Source: Syngnathus acus
Lineage: Eukaryota > Chordata > Actinopteri > Syngnathiformes > Syngnathidae
Assembly: GCF_901709675.1 (NCBI RefSeq)
Contig: NC_051103.1
Coordinates: 297,501 to 361,500, forward strand
Reading direction: 5' to 3'
Length of the DNA: 64,000 nt
The position numbers and the translations under genes were made by a program. A model generated the notes under the pieces. It had not been told where the DNA came from. It did no database searches and saw only the letters and a program-made list of their open reading frames with translations. Every line of letters starts with the position of its first letter. Position 1 is the first letter of the stretch. Positions 31,581 through 43,400 of this stretch are shown piece by piece.

Positions 31581-32045
31581 GGGGTTCACGCACAGGAGGC
31601 CTTGCGTGAGGGAACAGCACCAACCAGTGCAGGAGGAGTCGGGACATGTGACAATATTACCGTATTGGCCCGAATATAAAACTGCGTTTTTTGCATTGAA
31701 ATAAGACTGAAAAATTTGGGGTCGTCTTATATTTGGGGTCTAGACATCGGGTCTAGACATTCATTTACAACGCTAGATGGGGCCAGATTAAAGCGAATGC
31801 TGAACTTAACTCCCTAGGCCAAGGCGAACCCCTGTCATGAAGAATAAAAATAAGAATAGCGGTAACACTAAGAAGAAAAATAAAAAGTAGCGGTAAGAAA
31901 GAAAAGAGAACAGAAAATGGAGAAACATAGTGACAATCTGGAGGAAAGTAGAGCGAAGATCGGCCAGGTGAGAAGTTACGGCAGAGTCTTCAAACAATTG
32001 GAAAGCGGCTCTAAAATATTGTGTTCCAGAGTGTAATGTACGGAG

Positions 32046-33193
32046 ATGGAGAGCTCAAAAAGATCACCTAATAAATGCTCACAATCAGAGAAAAGCTCTC
32101 CGTGGTCCTTAGAGCGGCCGCTTTCAAGAGCTAGACAGGAGGGTGTGTGCGTACGCGGACGAGAAACGAAAGGACGGGATGCCCATCAGCAGAGCTGCCA
32201 TTCAGCTCAAGGCCGTGGAAATAGCCAAAGAGCTAAACATACCCACCGCTGACTTCAAAGCAAGCCTCGGCTGGTGTAAAAGAATGATGCGGCGTAATGG
32301 ACTAATGATGCGGCGTAACGGACTAATGATGCGGTGTAACGGACTAACGCTAGTCTAGCCCAGCGCCTGCCCTCTGACTCTGCAGAGAATCTGTTGTCTT
32401 GTCAGCGCTGTGATCAACTTAAGGAAAAACCACTCTACCCACTAGATCAGATTGGCAATGCTGATCAGACACCTGTGTTTTTTGACATCCAGACACCTGT
32501 GTTTTTTGACCTGTCACTGTACACAAGAAAGGGGAGAATTCTCTTATTATAAAATCCACTGGAAATGAGAAGAGCCGCGTTACCGTCATGTTAGCCTGTC
32601 TCGCAGACGGAACCAAACTCCCTCTGTATGTGGTTTTAAAACGTAATACAGTACCTAAGGAGGCGATGCCAGCTGGCATTATTGTACGTGCCCAGGAAAA
32701 GGGCTGGATAGAGACTGAGCTTGTACTGGACTGGCTCAAGGTTGTGTGGGGCAGACGGCGTGGGAGACTCAGAAAAAAGAGGAACATGCTGATTTTGGAT
32801 GCATTTCGTGGACACTTTTCTGATCCAGTCAAAAAACAAGTGAAGGCGATGAATGGCGACTTAGTGATCGTTCCAGGGGGAATGACAAGTCAGCTGCAGG
32901 TGTTGGATGTTGTGGTCAACAAACCATTTAAAGACAATCTGCAAAAGAAATAGACAGAGTGGCTCCTGTCTGGTGATCACGCACTAGATTCAGAAGCCTC
33001 CGGTACGTTTGCTCTGTGAGTGGATCCTCCACACATGGAGAGCATCATCCACGGGTTTAAAAAATGTTGTTTATCAAATGCCCTGGACGGCAGTGAGGAT
33101 GACGTGCTATGGGAGGAGCCAGCGGAGCCAGAGGATGGGAGTGAGGACAGTGACACTGAGTACAGCGAGGCAGAGGATGTTTGTGAGGAGTAA
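32046..33193 (+). pseudogene. pogo-like transposase, broken
   Basis: The CENPB-type helix-turn-helix reads LDRRVCAYADEKRKDGMP, then AIQLKAVEIAKELNIPTADF and ASLGWCKRMMRRNGL. The catalytic part shows QIGNADQTPVFFD, MLACLADGTKLPLYVVLKR, MLILDAFRGHFSD and VPGGMTSQLQVLDVVVNKPF. Stops at 32356 and 32942 and frame changes separate the parts. It binds and cuts nothing now. The DDE core aspartates at NADQ and LDAF are still visible. Confidence 0.78.
32284..32349 (+). repeat. 21-bp minisatellite, 3 units, in pogo transposase
   Basis: The unit 'atgatgcggcgtaatggact' plus one base is repeated three times, giving MMRRNGL repeats. A second duplication, 'cagacacctgtgttttttga' plus one base, occurs at 32466 and 32490 (QTPVFFD twice). 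Confidence 0.85.
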
Positions 33194-33196
33194 TGT

Positions 33197-33919
33197 CACA
33201 CATAAAACACATCTGCAAAACCTCCTTCTTCCACCTCAGAAATATTTCCAAACTCCGCCCCACACTTACCCTGACGGATGCTGAGAAACTTGTCCACGCC
33301 TTTGTCTCCTCAAGGCTAGACTATTGTAACGCACTCCTCATCGGGATCCCTAGCAAGAGCCTCCAGAGGCTTCAGTACATTCAAAACAGCGCAGCTAGGA
33401 TCCTGATGAGGGTGCGGAAAAACAATCACATCACACCCATCCTCCGTTCTCTGCACTGGCTCCCCATCAAATTCCGAATTGATTATAAAATCGCCCTCCT
33501 CACTCACCACTGTATCCTCGGACATGCTCCCCCATACCTCAAAGAACTCCTTGCCCCAAAACCTGCCACCCGAAGCCTCCGCTCATCCAATTCACACCTT
33601 CTCCATGTTCCGAAAACCAAGCTGCGCACCATGGGCGACCAGGCCTTCTGCCATACAGCCCCTACACTGTGGAACTCCCTCCCCGACCACCTAAGAGCAC
33701 CCCAATCCACTGACTCTTTCAAAACTGGACTTAAAACTTACCTCTTTACCTTAGCATTTCCGTAATTTCTCTCATATCTTGGTTGTCGTCCAGTTGTTTT
33801 ATAGTTGTTTTATACTTGTCCTTGTTTTGTTTTCTTGTTTTTTATCTGCCATGTAGCACTTTGAGATTCCCCCGAATATAAAGTGCGTTATAAATATAAT
33901 TTATTATTATTATTATTAT
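33197..33919 (+). mobile_element. L2-type LINE 3' fragment with (ATT)n tail
   Basis: Forward codons 33197-33765 read the L2 RT C-terminus: KTSFFHLRNISKLRPTLT, SSRLDYCNALLIGIP, SLHWLPIKFRIDYKIALL and WNSLPDHLRAPQSTDSFK. A short 3' UTR and an (ATT)n tail follow. TAATGT flanks it at 33191-33196 and 33920-33925. Severely 5' truncated. Confidence 0.85.
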
Positions 33920-34319
33920 TAATGTTCAGCATTAAACAGATCTCAGCTAGTCTCAAGTTTAAACCAGTTTGCATTATTTTATTGCAATGTTTTTCCTTAT
34001 TCAAATTTGTTTCAAGACTACAGGTTACAGTTAGACTTCACTTTGATGGTTAATGCAGTTATTGCAATGTTGTTGTTTTATCACACTAGATTGGTTTATT
34101 TACATTTCAAAAACCAGAAGCCATTCATTTACAAATGTGATTGCACTTTAGTTTACAAATTTAAATGTTTAGATATTAAGATGTGATAGACAGTTTTTGC
34201 ATCATTTGTATAAAAATTAATATTGGTGTTCAAAAAGTGTTTTTTCAAACTTGAGTCTTGAAAAAGAGGGGGTCGTCTTATAATCAGGGTCATCTTATAT
34301 TTGGGCCAATACGGTATGT

Positions 34320-34684
34320 GTTTGTTCTTTTTACTGTAAAGCATATGCACAGAACAGTGAGAATGGTTATTAAGGGAATGGGAAAAGTATATGCAGTGTA
34401 AAAGTATTAGGGATGGTTTACAAAGCCGTAATATTGTGTATAGGACCACAATGCAACGGGAAATTCATGCCCAACCATGACTTACTACTTTGTTTTCGCT
34501 GTGCATGATGTCCCCCAGATTAGTGTAGTGTGTTAATCCTGAAGGTGGACATTTTGCATCACTTGACAAGGTAAACCACACTTCAAATTAATTTACAATA
34601 CATTAATGCCCTCTAGCGGCCAACAAGAAACACTACGTGTTGTAAATTCCAAAAGTTCATAACTACATACATAAATACATATAC
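34320..34684. other. Intron sequence, nothing recognised
   Basis: No gene or repeat termini seen. A MITE right end ('tgataaacaagggatcactgta') follows at about 34685-34762. Confidence 0.4.
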
Positions 34685-34774
34685 CGTTTCTATTTCGTGG
34701 ATATTTATTGATTGTGCGTGGTTCTGGAACGCATCTCCCGTGATAAACAAGGGATCACTGTATTTATTATATTA

Positions 34775-35081
34775 CCGTATTTTCCGCACTATAAGGCGCA
34801 CCTAAAAACCTCAAATTTTCTCAAAAGCCAACAATGCGCCTTATAATCAGGTGTGCCTTATATATGGACCAATATTGAGCCACTACAGCAGGCGTATCCA
34901 AAGTCCGGCCCGCGGGCCAAATGTATATATCTTATATATGGACAAAGTTTTAAAATGGGCCATTCGTTGAAGGTGCGCCTTATAATCCGGTGCACCTTAT
35001 ATATGGACAAAGTTTTAAAATGGGCCATTCATTGAAGGTGCGCCTTATAATCCAGTGCTCCTTATAATGCGGAAAATACGG
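34775..35081. mobile_element. 307-bp TA-flanked MITE with internal duplication
   Basis: Ends CCGTATTTTCCGCACTATAA and the inverted TTATAATGCGGAAAATACGG are flanked by TA at 34773-34774 and 35082-35083. It includes two copies of a unit of about 70 bp ('cttatatatggacaaagttt', 'ggtgcgccttataatcc'), and a short hAT-like scrap 'gtccggcccgcgggccaaat' at 34901-34922. Confidence 0.82.
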
Positions 35082-35083
35082 TA

Positions 35084-35807
35084 GTCTGAACCAGAGTTAC
35101 CAAATCTATTTTCTCCCGCCGTGTTTATGGTGTGTATAGTGGGGTTTTATTTTGAGAAAACTTGGCATCCTTGAATGAAAGTGAACTGTCATTCAAAATC
35201 GTTCATTGGCTCCAAAATGTGTGCATTCACAAAAATGTTCACAGAATAACAGTGCGCTACGTTCAGTTTACATTCAACCAAAATCTGAATGTGTTCATGA
35301 ACTTTCGTTCATTGAACGCATTCAGGTACAACACTGCCTGTTAAATATAGTCTGGATCTCACTCCTCACACACACACACGGAGGTGTAACAGTTGAGTTG
35401 CGCATGCACATCTCAGAACAGAAATACCAAATAATTGTTTTTCCTCGATTATATGAATTTTTAGATCGTCTGGAGCTAAAATAGTAATCATGATTAAAAT
35501 TTGATTAATCAAGCCAACCCTAACTTACATTAATTTTCATACAATTGATATTGATCACTTGTTTTTATCCAATCCCATTACCTCCCACATTGCTACCATC
35601 AGTTCTGAGTCTAAACAGTGTGTCTTAAGTTGTGGTTATTGGCAAAGTTTAGTTTGCCAACTAACCCCAAAGATTTTAGAATTGGAGTTGTGGCTTTTTA
35701 TTGTATCTCAGGAGACGACTTGTTCCACAGTTTATAAATAAGGGCCCTGTTTTTTGTGCATGTCATTTAACATGTAATGATTTTCTTTTTTGTGTTTTAA
35801 TTAAAAG
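35084..35807. other. Intron sequence, nothing recognised
   Basis: AT-rich intron ending in the pyrimidine-rich acceptor region of the next exon. No repeat or gene recognised. Confidence 0.45.
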
Positions 35808-35865
35808 CTATGGACGGTATGTGGAAGGAACTGGCTCAGTATTGCAATGCTACCTGGAGACAGAG
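35808..35865 (+). CDS. trdmt1: trdmt1 exon D
   Basis: A 58-base exon with acceptor 'ttttaattaaaag' ending at 35807 and donor gtatgt at 35866. Joined to the two trailing bases of exon C it encodes exactly 20 codons, GYGRYVEGTGSVLQ and CYLETE. This continues the CFT-containing target-recognition segment as in vertebrate DNMT2. It lies 19.6 kb from exon C. Confidence 0.92.
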
Positions 35866-36177
35866 GTATGTTTGAAATTATTTTATCATTTGAAACAAAA
35901 CAAAGGTTGTGAGTTTGATTCCGGCTCTAGCCTTCCTATGTTGCGTTTGTATGTTTTTTCCTTGTTTGTATGGGTTTCCTCTGCGTACTCCGTTTCCTCC
36001 TACATTCCAAAAACATGCACGATTAACCACTCCAAATTGCCCAAATCGTGCAGCCCTACTTTAGACGTATTTGTCTATTACAGCCGTTTTTCAAAATACT
36101 TGAGAAAATATTCACAAGATTGGAGCACTTTATCACGAATCATAATATACTGTACTAGTAACAATATGGCTTAGACT

Positions 36178-37320
36178 TAAACTTAGACTCAACTTTATTG
36201 ATCCCTTGGGATTGCTCCCTCAGGAAATTCTGGTTCCAGTAGCTCACACAGAAATAGTACAAATGAGAGCATTGTTAAAACAAAGATGAAAGTAATAAAG
36301 TACATAGCAATAAATAAAGTGTGCAGTTAGGAATAAGATGGTATGGAAGGCACTGGAGAAGTCCAGGAATTCAAACTCAAAAGCTTTATTGTCTGTTAAA
36401 AGAAACATAATTTCTGGGGGGCATGCTCCATAAAGCCTTTCCATGGAGCAAGACGGTGTCAAAAGCCTGTCACTGAAGCCGCTCGTCTGCCCGGTGACGG
36501 TGCTTTACAGTGGATATTCAGGGTTGTCTTTAATGGACAGTAGCCTGGCCAACACCCTCTGTTCTGCCACAGACGCCAGATCAAGTAGCTTCGTGCCCAC
36601 AACAGAACCCGCCTTCTCCACGTTTGTCCAGGCAGGAGGCACCCCTCTTCTTGATGCTGCCCCCCCCATGCCACCACAAAGAAGATGGAGCTCGCCACAA
36701 CAGATTGCTAAAACATCCGCAACATCACATTGTAGAAGTTTTTCCTGGCATGAAGGACCCTGTAGCGACATCATGATGGAAAGAGCTGGAAGGACTTGTT
36801 CAGAGGATCGGAGGAATCAGCTGAGATGCCCTTTGCTTGGCTGTGGAGTTGAGTGAGACTGGCTTGAGGTTGCCCCGTTATCTTGTTTGCTTGAGTGTTA
36901 ATTTGGATTTATTTTTGACAGTGACAAAATTAAACCAAGATGTGATGTTATATGAGATTATGGGTTCAATGAGAGATTTGTAGGCAGCTGTTAGAATGTC
37001 TTGATTAACCTGAAAGATTCTTAGTTTGCGAAGCATAAACAGACATTGTTGTGCCTTCTTGTACACAGTGTCTGTGTGCTGGGAGAAAGATAGGTGGTTA
37101 TCCGATAGGACCCCTAGATATTTAAAAATGTTGACCTGCTCCACAACTTGTCTATTCAGCGTCAAGGGTTCGAAAAAGGAGTCCTTGCTGTGGCTTTCCC
37201 CTAGTCCAGGTGTGAGTGGACTCAGTGTAGTTGGTAGAGGGCGGCATTCCCCACTCCCACACCTGGCTGGTATACAAACTGCAGGCGATCCTGAGCGTGT
37301 TGCACTTGAGGTCTGAGAAG
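36178..37320 (-). mobile_element. Rex1-like LINE, 5' truncated
   Basis: Reverse strand: RT C-terminal codons VEQVNIFKYLGVLSDNHLSF, KKAQQCLFMLRKLRIFQVNQD and YKSLIEPIISYNITSWFN at 37150-36900, then a long 3' UTR (36880-36240) and the 3' end 'tttcctgagggagcaatccc...gatcaataaagttgag' near 36190. It is typical of Rex1/Babar elements. The upstream part is missing. Confidence 0.6.
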
Positions 37321-37329
37321 ATTGAGGAA

Positions 37330-38330
37330 GAACACCATTTTCACTCATCAAATTTGTCAAAGAAATCACAACTGCAATAGAAAATGAAAAGTATTCCTAG
37401 ATTTGAAAAAGGCACGTGATACCGTAGATCACAGACTATTACTCAGGAAACGGCAAATATATGCCATTAGAGGGACAGCACTGACATGAATAAGTAGCAA
37501 GCCACACAATAGATATCAATATGTATAAACATAAACCTTTAAATCCCAATTGCAGAAAAATACACGTGGGGAGCTTCAGGGATCAGTACGAGGACCATTA
37601 CTGTTCATACTATACATAAACAACATTTGTGAAATATCAAAAACCCTCAAAACAATGCTATTTGCAGATGACACAACCCACTTGTGCCATGGTGAGAATT
37701 TGGAGGAGCTCTTAGAGAATGCAGAAGAAGAAATACATTAAATGGACGTGTCACGTGCGGAATGGAGCAGGGCGGCCAAATGCAGCTTGGACCACGGTTT
37801 ATTGAAGGGAAAAGGGTGGTGGAGTAGAGGATGAGGGGAACAAAGAGGCTGGAGGACATAGCAGGATTAACAGAGAGGCAAACAGGCAGGAACAAACTGG
37901 CAAACCGGGAAAAAGGCAGGAGCAAACAGGGAGGACGACAGGACTGGCAAACAGGACGGGCTAATAGAGACAGGCTTAACAGAACGATCCGAAAGGGAGT
38001 GACACGCAGACAGGATTTAAATACAAGACTGGTAACGAGAGGCAGGTAACGGCAATGACAGTGATTACTGGTAGGAGGACACAGGCGGGACAGAAATGCG
38101 AACGGAAATTATGACAACACTGACACACAAAAAAACGAGGAGGAGCGGAGACGAGACGTGATAGGACGGTAAAGAAAAATTGGCACATACGTGTATATGA
38201 TAATTGGAAATCATTGTACAGACTATCGCTTAAACTGTCCAAAAACAGCTATCAATTGCTGAAATTTACATGGACATCTCTACCTATGACTACTTCAACA
38301 TATTAAAAAGATTAGCCTGACCATGGTTGA
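37330..38330 (+). pseudogene. LINE RT fragment interrupted by a solo LTR
   Basis: Forward codons read DTVDHRLLLRK, LQGSVRGPLLFILYINNICE and MLFADDTTHLCHGENLEELL, a reverse-transcriptase palm with FADD. The frame stops at 37739 and is then interrupted by the LTR at 37749-38163. Downstream similarity fades by about 38330. 38331-38530 is unassigned. Confidence 0.55.
37749..38163 (-). mobile_element. Solo LTR with exact 5-bp TSD
   Basis: Same LTR family as 14779-15147. The reverse strand runs TATCACGTCTCG ... CCGCACGTGACA and includes 'caataaaccgtggtccaagc' as the polyadenylation region. The duplication GGACG is at 37744-37748 and 38164-38168. The 5' terminal TG has become TA. Confidence 0.82.
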
Positions 38331-38534
38331 TTTAAGAGCAAGAACTGAGCAGCCTCTCTGCAGCTAAAATGCGCTGTCTCATCTAATTCCTTTCACCTCT
38401 CACCAACATACAAAACACGACGCGTTCCGAGATGCTTTATGTAAGCTTAATTGTTCATGCGGTGTGTATATGTTATCAATTGGAATTGGTAAGGGGTCAT
38501 TTGACATACATTTACCCTGAAGTCCACAAATGGG

Positions 38535-40330
38535 GTACCATCTTGGCCGACTGAGGCTAAGGCGCTGCTTTCGGGAGACTCCGTGAGAACGTGTGGGAGC
38601 GAAGGGGACTCTGTCCACCAAGCTGAAGGTCTACCGCACAGTGGTTCTTACCACCCTTCTCCATGCAAGCGAGACCTGGACGGTCTACAGCAGACACACC
38701 CGACAGCTCAACCATCTTCACCTGAGTTGCCGCTGCAGACTCCTCCGCATCAGATGGCAGGACAAAATAATAATAATAATAATAATTCATTAAATTTGTA
38801 TAGCGCTTTTCAAACACCCAAAGACGCTTACAGGGAACAAGGCAAAGACATACATGAGGGGAGGGGGGACGGGGAGGAAACAATCGGGTAAACTTAAGAA
38901 GAGGAAACCAGTTATGGGTAGGGGAGGTCATGCGCTTGGGAGAAGAGGTAAGTTTTTCGACGGGACTTAAATATGGGGAGTGTGGGTGAGTCACAGACAG
39001 ACTGGGGGAGAGAGTTCCAGAGTCGGGGTGATGTGCAGGAAAAGGCTCTGTCACCGAAGGATTTGAGTTTGGATTTTGGGACTGTCAGACGTGAAGTATT
39101 GGAGGATCGGAGGGGACGGTTGGGGCAGTAGGGGACAAGGAGGTCGGATAGGTAAGTGGGAGCCAGGTGGTGAAGGGCTTTGAAGGTGAGGAGGAGTATC
39201 TTGAAGATGATACGCTCCTTCATGGGGAGCCAGTGAAGAGAGTGGAGAACAGGAGTGATGTGTTCACGGGACCGGGTGTGGGTAAGGAGGCGGGCAGCAG
39301 AGTTTTGGACTAGTTGAAGTCGATGGAGTGAGTGAGCAGTGATTCCAGTGAGAAGGGAGTTGCAGTAATCAAGCCGGGATGAGATGAAGGCGTGGATGAG
39401 AGATTCAGCGGCAGGGAGAGAAAGGCAGTGCCGGATTTTAGCGATGCGTCGGAGGTGGAAGTAGGAGGTCTTGACAACTGAGCTAACATGAGGTTGAAAG
39501 GACAGTGTGGGGTCAAAAATAACGCCAAGATTGCGTGCCAGAGGGGAGGGAGTGATGTTTGAGGAGTCGATGGTGAGTGTGATGGATCCAGTTTTGTTAA
39601 GGGAGGATTTAGTGCCTATGAGGAGGAGCTCTGTTTTGTCACTGTTGAGTTTGAGAAAGTTGTGGGTCAGCCATGCTTTTATTGTAGAGATGCAGGTTTC
39701 AAAATGAGTGAGGGAAGGGTTACGGGTTGGTGTCGTACGTATGTAGATCTGGGTGTCATCAGCGTAGCAGTGGAAGTCCAGATTGAGTTTGCGGATGACA
39801 GTACCAAGGGGAAAGAGGTAACAGATGAATAGGAGGGGGCCAAGAACTGAGCCTTGGGGGACCCCTTGTGTAACTGGGGAGAGGATGGATGTGTGACTGG
39901 AGAGAGAGATGAACTGGTTTCTGCTCCCTGACACAAAGGTTCTTGAGCGAGCCGGCATGCCCAGTGTCTACACCCTCTTACAGAAAGCACAGGTCAGATG
40001 GGCTGGAAACGTCGTGAGGATGCCTGACAGCCGACTGCCGAAAAAGCTGTTGTATGGCGAGTTGTGCCAGGGCAAACAGACCGTGAGAGGACAGAAGAAA
40101 TGCTTTAAAGACAGCCTGAAAGCTTCCCTCAGAGACCTCAGCATCGACACCAACAGCTGAGCGATGCATTCTCTGGAGTTTGGGCAAACTGGCGATGCAG
40201 GCTCACGACTGGAGCTAGCTACATTGCGGTTCGATTATTGCGTCTTTAGTACAGCGCAGATTTTTTCCCAGCAACACAAAGGCCCAGAGAAAATGTGCTG
40301 AACGCAAGGCCCACACTGCCGCCATTACAG
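38535..40330 (+). pseudogene. CFDP2-like LINE (second subfamily), split by an L2
   Basis: Forward codons 38593-38770 read KLKVYRTVVLTTLLHASETW and LLRIRWQDK. After the reverse-strand L2 they resume at about 39930 with TKVLERAGMPSVYTLLQKAQ, RWAGNVVRMPDSRLPKKLLY and LKASLRDLSIDTNS, followed by decayed C-terminal sequence to about 40330. It has the same architecture as the C-terminal half of the LINE at 57617-61509, but is a diverged subfamily. Confidence 0.72.
38771..39925 (-). mobile_element. L2-type LINE, 5' truncated, long open RT stretch
   Basis: The reverse strand has an open frame of 348 codons (39958-38912) with GVPQGSVLGPLLFICYLFP, CYADDTQIYIRT (catalytic YADD intact), HNFLKLNSDKTELLLIG, SSRLDYCNSLLTGI, LHSLHWLPMKERIIFK and WNSLPQSV. 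A 3' UTR and an (ATT)n tail at 38771-38787 follow. It belongs to a different L2 subfamily from the copies with the (TTGAC)n tail. Confidence 0.85.
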
Positions 40331-40720
40331 CGACTACACCCACCCATTTATTTGGGTTGTTTGAATGATTTTTGTCTCTGGTCCCCGAGTAATCGATTCC
40401 AAAGAGGTGGGTTTGTGAGCACCCTCATGACATCAGGCATGCTGTGATCATGATGGTATAATTTCAGCATTCCATAGACATCTATGATGCCAACACCCTC
40501 ATACACGTCATTGGAAATTTCAATTGGGTTCAGGATAGTAGTAGGGCCTTAACACAAGTCATAACAACACGTAGCACATTTCAAAAGTTCTGCCCTTTGA
40601 GTTGGGATTTTGTAGAAATAAACATGGAGGCCATTTTTATTTTATTTTATTATATTTCTAATTGAAGTAATTTATAATATAATCTTTAGAATCTTAATGT
40701 TTCACTTTGTTGTTCTGTAG
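40331..40720. other. Intron sequence, nothing recognised
   Basis: Unassigned intron ending with the acceptor tract of exon E. Confidence 0.45.
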
Positions 40721-40850
40721 ATCGAGAGTGTGTTTAAAAATCTGGACCAATTCTCTGAAGAAGAAAAACTTCAACAACTGCAGGGACTGAAGCTTCGTTA
40801 TTTTACCCCAAGAGAAGTCGCCAACATAATGGGCTTCCCAAAAAGCTTTT
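40721..40850 (+). CDS. trdmt1: trdmt1 exon E (motif IX)
   Basis: Acceptor 'tttgttgttctgtag' ends at 40720 and donor gtaagt starts at 40851. Phase 0, 43 codons plus one base: IESVFKNLDQFSEEEKLQQL, then LKLRYFTPREVANIMGFPKSF. The RYFTPREVANIMGFP segment is DNMT2 motif IX, which packs the target-recognition domain against the catalytic domain. Only 68 bases past its donor begins an inverted Rex3 element. Confidence 0.93.
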
Positions 40851-42553
40851 GTAAGTATGAAAACCATCACCACTGTTGTATAGTTTAAAAAAAAAGACTA
40901 ACATAGTTCTATCAACTATCCATCCATCAATCCATCTTCTTCCGCTTATCCGGGGTCGGGTCGCGGGGGCAGCAGCTTCAGGAGGGACTCCCAGACTTCC
41001 CTCTCCCCAGCCACTTCATCCAGCTCATCCCGGGGGATCCCAAGGCGTTCCCAGGCCAGCTGAGAGACATAGTCTCTGCAGCGCGTCCTGGGTCGTCCCC
41101 GAGGTCTCCTACCAGTGGGACATGCCCGGAACACCTCCCCAGGGAGGCTTCCAGGAGGCATCCTGATGAGATGCCCGAGCCACCTCATCTGGCTCCTCTC
41201 AACGTGGAGGAGTAGCGACTCTACTCCAAGTCTCTCCCGGATGACCGAGCTTCTCACCCTATCTCTAAGGGAGCGCCCGGACATCCTGCGGAGAAAACTC
41301 ATTTCGGCCGCTTGTATCCGGGATGTCGTTCTTTCGGTCACGACCCATAGCTTGTGACCATAGGTGAGGGTAGGAGCGTAAATCGACCGGTAAATTGAGA
41401 GCTTTGCCTTTTGGCTCAGCTCTCTCTTTACCACGACGGACCGGTACAGAGTCCGCATTACTGCCGCGCTGCACCGATCCGCCTGTCGATCTCGCGCTCC
41501 ATCTTCCCCTCACTCATGAACAAGACCCCAAGATACTTAAACTCCTCCACTTGGGGCAGGATCTCATCCCCGATCCGGAGAGGGCATTCCACCCTTTTCC
41601 GATCGAGGACCATGGACTCGGATTTGGAGGTGCTGACCCTCATCCCGACCGCTTCACACTCGGCTGCGAACCGCTCCAGTGAGAGCTGGAGATCACGGCC
41701 TGAAGAAGCCAACAGCACCACGTCGTCTGCAAAAAGCAGAGACGCGATGCTGAGGTCCTCAAACCGGACCCCCTCAACGCCTCGGCTGCGCCTAGAAATT
41801 CTGTCCATAAAAATTATGAACAGAATCTGTGACAAAGGGCAGCCTTGGCGGAGTCCAACCCTCACTGGGAACGAATCCGACTTACTGCCGGAAATGCGGA
41901 CCAAACTCTGGCATCGGTGATACAGGGACCGAACTGCCCTTATCAGTTGGCTCGGTACCCCGTACTCCCGAAGCACCCCCCACAGAACCTCCCGAGGGAC
42001 ACGGTCGAACGCCTTCTCCAAGTCCACAAAACACATGTGGACTGGTTGGGCGAACTCCCATGCACCCTCGAGGATCCTGCTGAGGGTGAAGAGCTGGTCC
42101 AGTGTTCCACGGCCAGGCCGAAAGCCACATTGCTCCTCCTGAATCCGAGGTTCGACCTCCCGACGGACCCTCCTCTCCAGCACCCCTGAATAGACCTTTC
42201 CAGGGAGGCTGAGGAGTGTAATTCCCCTGTAATTGGAACACACCCTCCGGTCCCCCTTCTTAAAGAGGGGAACCACCACCCCAGTCTGCCAATCCAGAGG
42301 CACTGTCCCCGATGTCCACGCAATGTTGTAGAGCAGGGGTGGCCAACCCGCGGCTCGCGAGCCGCATGCGGCTCTTTGGCTGGTTCCATACGGCTCTTTT
42401 ACGTTCATATCAACATTTGTGTTTATTTTTTGTGCGTATTTGCTTCGCTTGAGTTCAATATGGTATTTTGGTCAAACGCGCATGTGCGTGAGGTTAAATC
42501 CCGCCAAGGAGGAGGGACGAACCCATTTGAGGAGTGTCAATTTCGCTCTAAAA

Positions 42554-42901
42554 ATGGCAAGGAAAAAATGCACAGCTAAACGAATATATGAGGATGAACA
42601 CAGGACGTTTTTAACAGAGTTAAAGTTGTTTTTTGTTGAACACAATGGCAAGCCATTCTGCCTGATATGTCGGACGTCATTAGCGCATTTAAAAGCTTCA
42701 AATGTTCAGCGCCACTTCAGCTCACTTCATGCCAATATCGATAAGTACTTTCCAAAAGGGACTGAATTTCGCAAGCACAAGTTTGGACACTTTGAAAAGT
42801 CAGGCAGAAAAATAGGTACAGTTTTTCAAAAAAATTACGAAGCACTCAGAGACTGTCACGCTTGCATTGTTTCAACTGGCTTGGAACATTGCACGGGCTA
42901 A
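42554..42901 (+). pseudogene. hAT transposase N-terminus with zinc finger
   Basis: From MARKKCTAKRIYEDEHRTFL the frame reads KPFCLICRTSLAHLKASNVQ and RHFSSLHANIDKYFP. This is a C-x2-C...H-x4-H finger typical of the N-terminus of ZBED5/SCAND3-like hAT transposases. The frame ends at 42901. A further KPYNEVEFVKKCLSDVI-like stretch follows in another frame. Nothing of the catalytic domain remains. Confidence 0.68.
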
Positions 42902-43208
42902 AAAGCCATACAATGAAGTGGAGTTTGTTAAAAAATGCCTCAGTGACGTTATTGAAATCTTGTCTCCTGAAAACGACAAACTAAAACGAATGGTCTGTCC
43001 CGCCACACATAGTAAGTGAAAAAACGTATTATATTTTTGTTTGTGGAATTTGTTGAACTGAGAGTTTGTCTGTGTGAGACAATGCACACAATGTTCATTG
43101 TTGAAAATGTGGTCTTTGGTCTGTGGTTTTAGTACTGTAGGAGTCAATTTGTCATTATCATGTTGGTGCGTGACATGATAATGTCACACAATAAATTTGG
43201 CTGAGCAG

Positions 43209-43400
<192 letters not shown>

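Larger units (their letters stand above)
31660..34314 (+). mobile_element. pogo/Tigger-like transposon with both ends
   Basis: Terminal inverted repeats CCGTATTGGCCCGAATATAA and, inverted, TTATATTTGGGCCAATACGG, with TA at 31658-31659 and 34315-34316. It contains a broken transposase: HTH region 32143-32283, DDE region 32430-32953, and an acidic C-terminus EPEDGSEDSDTEYSEAED ending at 33191. A truncated L2 (33197-33919) is inserted after the transposase stop. Two internal 21-bp duplications have grown in the coding region. Confidence 0.88.

Noticed and set aside
36443-36856. 137-codon forward frame
   Set aside because: Antisense to the 3' UTR of the Rex1-like LINE. No motif.
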